Below, one piece after another: positions 57,584-64,000 of a DNA stretch of 64,000 bases. How positions within the stretch are numbered: the first letter of the stretch is position 1; each line of letters opens with the position of its first letter. The DNA lies in assembly GCF_947855115.1 (NCBI RefSeq), contig NZ_CANTZW010000012.1, forward strand, positions 1 through 64,000, read 5' to 3'. Source of the DNA: an uncultured Parabacteroides sp. (GTDB lineage: Bacteria; Bacteroidota; Bacteroidia; Bacteroidales; Tannerellaceae). Both the position numbers and the translations under genes were made by a program. The notes below the pieces were generated by a model, which was given only the letters and a program-made list of their open reading frames with translations, ran no database searches and was not told the DNA's origin.

Positions 57584-58225
57584 TTAATGTACATTTTTCA
57601 ACTTTTCCTGCATTAGGCTGTCAGAAACCACTTTTAAGTTTCTGTCATAGCCGTCAGATTCTTGTCGTATCCATTCAATGGCTTCCTCGTTACGGTGGAT
57701 GTCGAACACGTCGTTCAGCCATAGGATATGATTGGCATTGCAGCCTCCCCACGAGCGGATGACCCGGAACTTCAACGCATCATCCGCATACTGACGCTTG
57801 GATTTCCATAACTCGATGTTGCCCCAGACGGAGAGGCTGCACACGATACCCATGCCGACCAAAAGAGAAAACACCTTGCTCGATCGAATGTCAAAACTGT
57901 GGCGGTGGATATGTTCTTGAGGCCTGTCCTCCCGTTCTTCCGAACTTCGGGCAAACGATTCTTTCAAGTCTCGCAACAAGTGCAGAATCCTATTCGATGC
58001 GTGAACTTCTGCCTCCCCAAACTTCGTCAACATAGCCTTCGTCTGTGCCTGATGTTCTTTTGCAGAACTGTCAAACAGTTCTTTTATGGGTTTCAAGTTC
58101 ACCGCCGGAGGGGGTATGCTTGATTGCTCGTTTGCTACTTTGGAAGTATTCTCCAATTTCCCGTTGATGCCCTTGAGGTTATTCTTGATGTCCTCAAAGA
58201 GCGCATAAACTTCATTATTATCCAT
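57584..58225 (-). CDS. Mobilization-associated membrane protein, unknown function
   Basis: 213 residues. N-terminal half helical and hydrophilic, likely coiled (IKNNLKGINGKLENTSKVA), then one membrane segment (about 120-138; KVFSLLVGMGIVCSLSVWG) and a C-terminal cytosolic or periplasmic part. No known motif. It is 2 bp downstream of the relaxase gene, the place where Bacteroides mobilizable elements keep an accessory protein. Confidence 0.75.
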   Translation of the reverse strand: MDNNEVYALFEDIKNNLKGINGKLENTSKVANEQSSIPPPAVNLKPIKELFDSSAKEHQAQTKAMLTKFGEAEVHASNRILHLLRDLKESFARSSEEREDRPQEHIHRHSFDIRSSKVFSLLVGMGIVCSLSVWGNIELWKSKRQYADDALKFRVIRSWGGCNANHILWLNDVFDIHRNEEAIEWIRQESDGYDRNLKVVSDSLMQEKLKNVH

Positions 58226-58227
58226 AT

Positions 58228-59166
58228 TTAGAATCTTATTTTACGTTGTTTCTTTTTCTTGTTCCTGCGTTTTAACTGTTCTTCAAAATAGTTTTCTTCC
58301 GATTGACTGTCAGTAGCATTTGACATAAACAAGCCTATTGAGCCGTTGTACAAATCATCGTTACCCCTTGACTCAGGATGAAACGTGGGTTGTTCTTCAT
58401 TACGCGAAGGCCGTTGCATTTCCTTTCGCTCAGTATGCCTGTTACGTTCCAGTGCCGCATCTATCTTGGAATAGCTGAACCGCCTATCAATCTTGGAGCC
58501 GCTGAACGAATAGCCGTTCATGGTGAAAACTACACCCTGTACCTCGTCCGATTTGCTTTTGTATTTGAACCGCATACCCACGCCTTGTTTCTTCAGATTT
58601 GTGGCAAGTATGTTCCAGTTTCCGCACCTTGATACCTCCGATTTAAGGATGGAGTAAAGTTCGTACTTAGTCTTGTCCGGCTCTTTCAGGCGGTGGTGTT
58701 TCACTTGCTCTTTGCCGTTGGCGAAATAAAGACCATACTTTCTTGTCAGCTCCTTGCAGATGCGTGCGCTGCGTATCCGCTCGTTGCGGTCGCTGATTGT
58801 CCTGCCGTTGTTGGCAATGCGATTGAACGCTATATGCACATGCGGATGCTCCTTGTCGAAGTGGCGCACGATGAGAACCTGCGTGTCGGTTATTCCCATT
58901 TCCTTCAGGTATTCCAAAGCTATCCCTGCCATTGCACGGTCGGTCAGGCGGTGTTCATCCTCCTTATGGAAAGCCAAAGAGATGTGTCCGACAGGCTTCG
59001 TCACCTTTGGATTCACTTTCGATTGCGCTTCAAAGCTCATGGCTATCGTGTCCTTATTCTCGGCAAACAAGCCATCACAGACGAGGATTTTAGCATCCTT
59101 TTCCCTGTCAAGAATGTAATTTACCACACCCTTGAAACTGCTTCCTTTGACAATTTTAGCTATCAT
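58228..59166 (-). CDS. Relaxase, MobP type
   Basis: 312 residues. Nicks oriT to start DNA transfer. N-terminal motif I-like KGSSFKGVVNYILDR and the metal-binding three-His motif HFDKEHPHVHIAFNR (motif III) are clear; the catalytic Tyr is probably in VNYILDRE. C-terminus is basic (RRNKKKKQRKIRF). Length is short for relaxases but usual in Bacteroidetes mobilizable elements. Gap to the upstream MobC-like gene is 9 bp. Confidence 0.9.
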   Translation of the reverse strand: MIAKIVKGSSFKGVVNYILDREKDAKILVCDGLFAENKDTIAMSFEAQSKVNPKVTKPVGHISLAFHKEDEHRLTDRAMAGIALEYLKEMGITDTQVLIVRHFDKEHPHVHIAFNRIANNGRTISDRNERIRSARICKELTRKYGLYFANGKEQVKHHRLKEPDKTKYELYSILKSEVSRCGNWNILATNLKKQGVGMRFKYKSKSDEVQGVVFTMNGYSFSGSKIDRRFSYSKIDAALERNRHTERKEMQRPSRNEEQPTFHPESRGNDDLYNGSIGLFMSNATDSQSEENYFEEQLKRRNKKKKQRKIRF

Positions 59167-59175
59167 ATCCGGCTG

Positions 59176-59541
59176 TCATGAGAGGATTAAATTCAACAGC
59201 TCTTCAATCCGTGCCACGAGTATTCGGCACTCCATCCTCACCGTGACGAATCCTGCGGCGTTAGCCTTGTGCGCAAGCTGGTTCAGGTTGTTCGCCATGC
59301 CGCAGAGCTGGCGGACGTAATCCGTATGCTCCGGCGTAAGCCGCTCCTTCACCTGCCCGTCCTTCATGCAACGACGCAGGAACTCCCCGGCGGATATGCC
59401 TGCGTTCCGCGCCTTGCCTTTCAGCGTATAGTAGTCCGATGTCGCCATCTTCACCGTTAGGCGGTATTTTAGTTTGTCTGCCGCTCCCTTCTTGGGGCGG
59501 CCTCCCTTGTTCCTGTTGCCAGTTTTTCGTTTCTGTTCCAT
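59176..59541 (-). CDS. MobC-like relaxosome accessory protein
   Basis: 121 residues, basic N-terminus (KRKTGNRNKGGRPKKGAADK) followed by a ribbon-helix-helix-like region (YRLTVKMATSDYYTLKGKAR) and the MobC-type segment LCGMANNLNQLAHKANAAGF. Binds oriT and helps the relaxase. It is the first gene of the mob operon and lies next to the inverted-repeat region. Confidence 0.88.
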   Translation of the reverse strand: MEQKRKTGNRNKGGRPKKGAADKLKYRLTVKMATSDYYTLKGKARNAGISAGEFLRRCMKDGQVKERLTPEHTDYVRQLCGMANNLNQLAHKANAAGFVTVRMECRILVARIEELLNLILS

Positions 59542-59597
59542 TGATTCCTAATGATTAAAGTGTGCATACATAATAGACTAACGGGATGTAGCTTCCA

Positions 59598-59667
59598 CGG
59601 AGTTCATGAGTGGGAGCAGGCGGTTTCGGTATGCCCGAAACACAAACTTGCTCCCCTCAAAACTCCG
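59598..59667. other. Candidate oriT
   Basis: 180-bp gap between the MobC-like and DUF3408 genes. Imperfect outer inverted repeat (about 59598-59620 with 59648-59667) encloses a 7-8 bp hairpin GTTTCGG-TATGC-CCGAAAC (59623-59641); a second small hairpin, TTCAG/CTGAA, lies at 59677-59693. Position and structure fit a transfer origin; the nic site is not identified. Confidence 0.55.
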
Positions 59668-59722
59668 TTGGACAGGTTCAGGGTAACTCTGAATTGCGCC
59701 CCGTCAATCCACTTCTTAATTC

Positions 59723-60163
59723 TCAGAGTTTACGCCATGCCTCGATGTCCTCCCCGTAGGTGGCAAGGTGCTGCCGGGCGATGTTCTCCACCAGTCCAGA
59801 CACGCTCATCCGCCGCTCGCCGAACATGCGTACGATACGGTCGAGGGCATCGCGCGTACTGCGGCTGAGGAACACGGGCTTGCGGTCTTCGATGGTCGGA
59901 ACGGTGAGAAAGGCTTCCTTGTATTCCTCCAACGATGCCCGGCGTTGCTTGCCGCTGATGCGGCGTACCACCTGCGGAGTTTCATCCGTCTGTTCCGGTA
60001 CGGCTTCACTTAACTTTTCCTGTACAACCTCGCTTGCCTTTTCCGGCTGTTCCTTTGTGTCGGCAGGCTGGGGCTCGGGCTTCGGTGTTTCCATACTCGG
60101 CTTGTTGCCTAAAAAATCCTGCAATGTTGCATCCATACTCTGGCTGCTTACGTTCTTCTTCAT
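59723..60163 (-). CDS. DUF3408 protein
   Basis: 146 residues: a disordered Pro/Glu-rich N-terminus, then a C-terminal domain with VRRISGKQRRASLEEYKEAFL, PVFLSRSTRDALDRIVRMFG and SVSGLVENIARQHL, the DUF3408 family carried by Bacteroides conjugative and mobilizable elements. The tail resembles a ribbon-helix-helix DNA binder. Role probably in partition or mobilization control. Confidence 0.85.
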   Translation of the reverse strand: MKKNVSSQSMDATLQDFLGNKPSMETPKPEPQPADTKEQPEKASEVVQEKLSEAVPEQTDETPQVVRRISGKQRRASLEEYKEAFLTVPTIEDRKPVFLSRSTRDALDRIVRMFGERRMSVSGLVENIARQHLATYGEDIEAWRKL

Positions 60164-60700
60164 ACTTGTTTGAATTTAGTGTTTAACAATGTTGGTCGTT
60201 GTGCGCACATTTGACCGATTATCAGTTGCAAAGGAAATGGCTGTATTGCAGGCTGTCAAACGAATGGGCGGACTGTGGCAACAATGTTTGGTTTTGCACT
60301 TTACGCATTGTCGGAACGGTGCGTGCTGCATCGTTTTGCCATTGTGCGAGAAATGGCATTAGGATTTTTAAGGGCTTAATTGGAATGGTTGGAACAGATT
60401 TAAGGACATGGCTTGGCGTGAAACAGATGAAGCTCCTTTCAAGAAGTATAGGAATCCGAAGAACGCCACAGGCTACCACACCGACGCCAAATGCTGCCAC
60501 GCAGGTGCAAAGCGGTTGGATTATGCCGGACTTCGCTTTTCTTTGCACCACGGACGCTTGGAACAGCCGTTACGTGTTCGGTGGATAACGCCACTCCCGA
60601 CCACTTGCTGCCACAAGCTGCCACCTCATTGCAAATCCATTGTTTCAAGCGGACAACGGCTTTACTTTGCAGGCAAAAAGAAGAACAATTAGTAAATATA
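60164..60700. other. Gene-free region in the element backbone
   Basis: About 540 bp between divergent genes. Overlapping open frames exist here (about 95-130 codons on both strands) but have Trp/Cys/His-rich, unfamiliar products and no ribosome site. It probably holds the promoters of the flanking divergent genes; no origin repeats recognised. Confidence 0.5.
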
Positions 60701-61018
60701 ATGAGTATGGAAGTAGTAATCATTTCAAAAAGCAAGTATGAAGAAATGGTCGGCAAGCTCAACCGCCTGTCCGACCGGGTGAATGAAATCCTCCACAAAA
60801 GGGAGGGAAAACGGCTCAGCCGTTGGATGGACAACCAAGAAGTCTGCCAACAGTTGCGCATCAGTCCGCGAACTTTGCAGACGCTCCGCGACAACGGTAC
60901 GCTGGCTTACTCGCAGATAGGGCACAAGATTTTCTACAAGCCGGAGGATGTGCTGCGCATCGTCCGGCTCGTGGAGGACAGACGTAAGGATGCAGCCTAT
61001 CGTGGCTGTAGCATCTAA
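60701..61018 (+). CDS. Helix-turn-helix protein (excisionase/MerR-like)
   Basis: 105 residues from the ATG at 60701 (MSMEVVII); an earlier start at 60491 would add 70 residues of low-quality sequence. N-terminal coiled coil (KYEEMVGKLNRLSDRVNEIL), then a winged HTH: WMDNQEVCQQLRISPRTLQTLRDNGTLAYSQIGHKIFYKPEDV. This is the HTH_17 type found beside integrases in Bacteroidales elements. Likely a directionality factor or transfer-gene regulator. 41 bp before the next HTH gene. Confidence 0.88.
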   Translation: MSMEVVIISKSKYEEMVGKLNRLSDRVNEILHKREGKRLSRWMDNQEVCQQLRISPRTLQTLRDNGTLAYSQIGHKIFYKPEDVLRIVRLVEDRRKDAAYRGCSI

Positions 61019-61059
61019 TCAGACAACACAATGTACAACCACTAAATCCACTGTAAATT

Positions 61060-61362
61060 ATGAACGACTTGATTCTTGCCGACCGTGAACTGGAGGTCGG
61101 CTTCATCGGACAACTGGATGCCCTGCTTGAAGGCATCGAAAGAATGGATGCGAGCCATAAGGCTTCGCCAAGTAACGAACAGTTCCTGACGGACAAGGAA
61201 GTGTCGGCATGGCTCAAGGTGAGCCGCCGTACCTTGCAGGACTACCGCAACAACGGGATGGTATCCTACTACCAGTTGGGCGGCAAGATTCTGTACAAGG
61301 AATCGGACATAGAAAGAATGGTGATGAGCGGGTATCGGAACGCCTACCGCTTGGATACGTGA
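61060..61362 (+). CDS. Second helix-turn-helix protein (excisionase-like)
   Basis: 100 residues. Same HTH_17 design as its neighbour: FLTDKEVSAWLKVSRRTLQDYRNNGMVSYYQLGGKILYKESDIERM. An acidic N-terminus replaces the coiled coil. The two probably arose by duplication and both lie close to the integrases, as excision regulators do. Followed by a terminator. Confidence 0.87.
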   Translation: MNDLILADRELEVGFIGQLDALLEGIERMDASHKASPSNEQFLTDKEVSAWLKVSRRTLQDYRNNGMVSYYQLGGKILYKESDIERMVMSGYRNAYRLDT

Positions 61363-61380
61363 TTAGACACATGCAAAAAC

Positions 61381-61428
61381 AGAGAAAGCCGATGGCGGCA
61401 GATAACTGCCCGGCCATCGGTTTTCTCT
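61381..61428 (+). terminator. Stem-loop terminator after the HTH pair
   Basis: 16-bp stem (61381-61396 with 61413-61428, one G-U pair), with TTTT within the right arm. Lies between convergent genes. Confidence 0.75.
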
Positions 61429-61454
61429 TTACAGGAAGGTCGTTTCGCTTCATT

Positions 61455-61847
61455 CTAACACGTGTATCGTGGATGGGTATCGGATAGCGAAAAGAACAAA
61501 TGGATGGAATCTCCCCTATTGAAAGAACAGAGTTTTCCCATGATGAACCGCCGGAAAGCCATACTCTCCCTACTTCTCAACTTAAAGGAAACGGCAATCA
61601 CCATTTCAAGGCTGTAAACATCATAATTAATCCCATTGTCCTGCCTGATGTACCGCTTCGTTTCGCTTTCCAGCAATTCCATGTTTTTGTAGATAGTGTG
61701 TACAGCCTTACGAATGTGATAGCCGAACACATTGAACGCATCGGACATTTCCTGCTGCGTCATCCAAACGGGAGCGGTCGGCATCGTGACCGCCCCGTTT
61801 TCATTGATTGTGATTATTCCTCTTTCCATGTCCGCATCATTTTTCAT
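61455..61847 (-). CDS. RhuM-like N-terminal domain protein
   Basis: 130 residues from the ATG at 61847 (start could also be 61829). The body APVWMTQQEMSDAFNVFGYH, IRKAVHTIYKNMELL, NYDVYSLEMVIAVSFKLRS, and AFRRFIMGKL parallels the N-terminal domain of the RhuM/virulence-protein family, which lies in many mobile elements. The C-terminal part of RhuM is missing. Overlaps the integrase stop by 11 bp, so it is cotranscribed and coupled in translation. Confidence 0.75.
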   Translation of the reverse strand: MKNDADMERGIITINENGAVTMPTAPVWMTQQEMSDAFNVFGYHIRKAVHTIYKNMELLESETKRYIRQDNGINYDVYSLEMVIAVSFKLRSRESMAFRRFIMGKLCSFNRGDSIHLFFSLSDTHPRYTC

Positions 61848-63174
61848 TGTCTGAATTCCGTTTACATTCCTTTTTCCAGCCGCTGTAATTGCCGCATTTG
61901 AACACACGCGATGGCATCCCGTCATCAGGCAGGGAGAACTTGCCTTTGGTGGTCTCGGACAATACAGCCAAGTCACGGCTCACCTTCTGGTTGGTGATTT
62001 CCGCATAGATTTGCGTGGTGCGGATGGAGGAATGCCCCATCATCTTGCTGATACTTTCTATCGGCACGCCGTTGTTCAGGCAAATCAGGGTTGCGAAGGA
62101 GTGACGGCTTTGATAGTAGGTAAGATGGCAGTCCAAGCCACATTGTTCGGCAATCATTTTCAGGCTGCGGTTGAGGTTTCCGGTGATTGGCACATAAAAC
62201 AGTTTGCCGTCCTTGCCTTCTCCGCGATACTTCTCAATGATGCGCAAGGGTATGTCCAACAATTTGATATGGCACTCTGCCTTGGTCTTCTGACGGGCGA
62301 TGTGAATCCACTTGCTACCGTCCTCCTTCGTGATGATGTTGTCCTCCGTCAAATTCGCTAAATCCGCCCTCCCGATGCCCGTGAAAGTCGAAAAGACGAA
62401 CAAGTCCCTCGTATGACAAAGTCGGTATGTGGGCAGCTTGGCTTTCAACAGCTTCTCAAACTGCTCACCCGTCAGGTAGCGGTGGTTCACCGGAACCTTC
62501 TCTATCTTGTGTCCCGCGAAAGGGTCGCGTTTGAGAATATGCTTCTTCAAGGCGAGCCGCGTCATCTTGTGCAGCAGGATGAGATAGTCGTTGTATGCCG
62601 ACACTTTCAATCTCAGCACGGTGGAAAGGTAAAACGTGAAGTCGGTCATGAAACGCATGGTCAGCGAGCGCAACGGCATGTCCTCCATGTTGTACTTGTA
62701 CTTCATAAAATTGTGAATGTGCTTGCGTGTGGTCAGATAGCGGACATAGCTGTGCCTTGTCCTGTCAATGCCCACACGCTTGGCATATTCTTCGTTATGT
62801 TCGTCCATTAGCGCAAGCAGGGTTTCCTTCACCTGCGACTTGCCCGTCACGGCGTTCTTGATGATTTCAGCCGACACGAAGCCGTATCTGTCCACATTCT
62901 CCTTGTAGGCGGCATGGGCTTTGGCTTCCAGTGCGGACAGGGCATCGTTTAGCCTGACCAGTTCCTTTTTCTTCTCGCAGTCAAGGCTTTCCTTGCGCCA
63001 GTCGATGGAAGCCCTGCCCGTGTCGGCTTCCCAATACGCAGGCTCGACTTCCAACCCTGTAGAATACTGGCTGACCTTGCCGTCAAGGGTAATACGTCCC
63101 ATGACAGGGCATTTGCCGTTCTTCTTCAACTTCTGTCGGTTGATGTAAAATAATAGCTTGAACGTGCTGCGCAT
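61837..63174 (-). CDS. Tyrosine recombinase (integrase) 1
   Basis: 445 residues. N-terminal arm-binding domain (FKLLFYINRQKLKKNGKCPV), core-binding SAM-like domain (about 110-210), catalytic domain from 220. Catalytic features: TGIGRADLANLT (Gly at the classical Arg I place, Arg one residue later), YQSRHSFATL (Arg II; the preceding His of HxxR is Tyr), GHSSIRTTQIYAEI (His and nucleophile Tyr). A Bacteroidetes-type integrase as in IntDOT-like proteins. It ends 3 bp before integrase 2. Confidence 0.92.
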   Translation of the reverse strand: MRSTFKLLFYINRQKLKKNGKCPVMGRITLDGKVSQYSTGLEVEPAYWEADTGRASIDWRKESLDCEKKKELVRLNDALSALEAKAHAAYKENVDRYGFVSAEIIKNAVTGKSQVKETLLALMDEHNEEYAKRVGIDRTRHSYVRYLTTRKHIHNFMKYKYNMEDMPLRSLTMRFMTDFTFYLSTVLRLKVSAYNDYLILLHKMTRLALKKHILKRDPFAGHKIEKVPVNHRYLTGEQFEKLLKAKLPTYRLCHTRDLFVFSTFTGIGRADLANLTEDNIITKEDGSKWIHIARQKTKAECHIKLLDIPLRIIEKYRGEGKDGKLFYVPITGNLNRSLKMIAEQCGLDCHLTYYQSRHSFATLICLNNGVPIESISKMMGHSSIRTTQIYAEITNQKVSRDLAVLSETTKGKFSLPDDGMPSRVFKCGNYSGWKKECKRNSDNEK

Positions 63175-63177
63175 GGC

Positions 63178-64000
63178 TTATCCCTCCATCATTTGTTTGA
63201 CAATAGCCCTTTGTTTCCAACTCGGATTTACCCTGCGCCGGGTGTTGTCCTTGCGTATCGTGGAAGGGGATGCATCAATCCCGAACAGGGAGAACTTGCC
63301 GCCGATGGCTTCATTCAGCCTGTCCACGTCACGGTCAATCTTGTCCTGCGTGACTTTCGCATACCGCTGTGTGGTTTTGATATGCTTGTGCCCCATGATT
63401 TTGCTTACCGTTTCGATGGGTATTCCTTGCGATAAACAAATTATGCTGCCGAATGTATGACGTGCCTGATGGAATGAAATCGGACGGTTGATGCCGCACA
63501 TCACCGACATCTTTTTGAGGTGGCGGTTCATGCTTTCTTTCGTAAGCATGGGCAGCAATTTCCCGTCGGCATCCATGCCCTTGTATTTCTCCAATATGGC
63601 GAGCGGTATTTCCATCAGCCTTACACATTCGGGCGTTCCGGTCTTCTGCCGTTCGGTATGAATCCACAGGCTTCCGTCCTCGGCTTTTACAAGGTTCTTC
63701 TCCGTCAACGCCCTCATGTCGCAGTAACAAATGCCCGTCCAACATGAGAACAGGAACATGTCCCTCGTGAAATTGCGGTTGGGCGTATCATAAGTCATGT
63801 TGGCGAACTTGCCCAGTTCCTCTTCCGTAAGGTACATCTGCTTGAACTCCGGCTTTTGTGGTCTGTAGCCTTTGAACGGGCTGAACGGGATAATGCCACG
63901 GAACACGGCAAGCATCATCACGCTTTTCAGGCGGTTTACATGTCCGAGTATGGTCTTGGGCATAAACCGCTTGACGGTGCGCATGTACATGTCGAAATCC
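63178..64000 (-). CDS. Tyrosine recombinase (integrase) 2, 5' end outside window
   Basis: At least 274 residues; the frame is open to the window edge, so the N-terminal ~130 residues are not seen. Catalytic domain: TGICYCDMRALT (Cys at the Arg I place), FHQARHTFGS (His-x-x-Arg present), GHKHIKTTQRYAKV (His and Tyr). Related to, but not a copy of, integrase 1. Tandem integrases are known from Bacteroides mobilizable transposons. It is upstream of integrase 1 in the same transcript. Confidence 0.92.
   Translation of the reverse strand, partial: DFDMYMRTVKRFMPKTILGHVNRLKSVMMLAVFRGIIPFSPFKGYRPQKPEFKQMYLTEEELGKFANMTYDTPNRNFTRDMFLFSCWTGICYCDMRALTEKNLVKAEDGSLWIHTERQKTGTPECVRLMEIPLAILEKYKGMDADGKLLPMLTKESMNRHLKKMSVMCGINRPISFHQARHTFGSIICLSQGIPIETVSKIMGHKHIKTTQRYAKVTQDKIDRDVDRLNEAIGGKFSLFGIDASPSTIRKDNTRRRVNPSWKQRAIVKQMMEG

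Larger units (their letters stand above)
47640..64000. mobile_element. Integrative mobilizable element (left end and most of it; right end outside window)
   Basis: Starts inside the ppk 3' region at about 47645-47660 and still continues at 64000, where the second integrase is cut. The backbone on the right carries tandem tyrosine recombinases, excisionase-like HTH proteins, a RhuM-like protein, DUF3408, a MobC-like protein, a MobP relaxase and a candidate oriT, but no T4SS genes in view. So it is an IME, or an ICE whose tra genes lie beyond. Cargo at 47.9-57.5 kb is the DarTG-like operon. The right attachment site is not visible. Confidence 0.8.

Noticed and set aside
57772..59320. Plus-strand ORFs across the mobilization genes
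   Set aside because: They are antisense to clearly identified relaxase and MobC-like genes.
60199..60692. ORFs of 94-129 codons on both strands in the element backbone
   Set aside because: Overlapping frames with Trp/Cys-rich products and no recognisable domain; they more likely cover the divergent promoters.

Overview
The window is chromosomal DNA of a Bacteroidales bacterium, most likely a Parabacteroides/Bacteroides-type gut commensal. Reasons: Bacteroidota-style promoters (TTTG, 18-20 nt, TAnnTTTG) recur; the arginine-pathway carbamoyltransferase carries the proline typical of succinylornithine enzymes; there are many signal-peptide lipoproteins, two DPP-IV peptidases, DUF3467, DUF4251 and DUF3408 proteins, and MobP-type mobilization genes. 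No database search was possible; names rest on motifs, lengths and context.

Layout. 1-12.4 kb is the conserved tuf-tRNA-Trp-secE-nusG-rplKAJL-rpoBC block, closed by a strong terminator. 12.4-15.1 kb holds a secreted EEP-fold hydrolase, an AraC-type regulator, a candidate small RNA with its own promoter and terminator, and a DUF3467 protein. 15.1-27.4 kb is an arginine/proline metabolic neighbourhood: argF', proA, proB, an acyl-CoA ligase and an XRE-cupin regulator on the minus strand, then (after a 0.7 kb minisatellite and a DUF1349-like secreted protein) a ferredoxin, P5C dehydrogenase, proline dehydrogenase and proC. 27.5-47.7 kb is mixed housekeeping and envelope genes: a C1 peptidase, two DPP-IV enzymes, an FKBP, a Ca-type P-ATPase, a radical SAM protein, lipoyl synthase, a phosphodiesterase, and polyphosphate kinase, plus an AT-rich pair coding a lipoprotein and a Cys/His secreted protein.

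At about 47.65 kb ppk stops roughly 90 residues short and an integrated mobile element begins. It runs past the right end of the window. Its backbone (57.6-64 kb) has two tandem tyrosine recombinases, a RhuM-like protein, two excisionase-like HTH proteins, a DUF3408 protein, a MobC-like protein, a MobP-type relaxase and an oriT-like inverted repeat. Its cargo (47.9-57.5 kb) is more AT-rich and is the most interesting part of the window: a tightly packed four-gene operon of an HTH regulator, a 1398-residue S1 / SF1 (UPF1-like) helicase / Ppx-GppA fusion, a 1484-residue protein made of W-rich alpha-solenoid-like repeats ending in a DarT-like ADP-ribosyltransferase domain, and a DarG-like macrodomain protein. 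I infer an elaborated DarTG-type defence or toxin-antitoxin system in which a nucleic-acid helicase and a giant sensor arm control a DNA ADP-ribosyltransferase.

Other points worth a look are a MNQ-repeat upstream ORF in a 5' leader, three palindromes spaced 22 bp over a promoter, and a GC-rich palindromic repeat dispersed at four sites.
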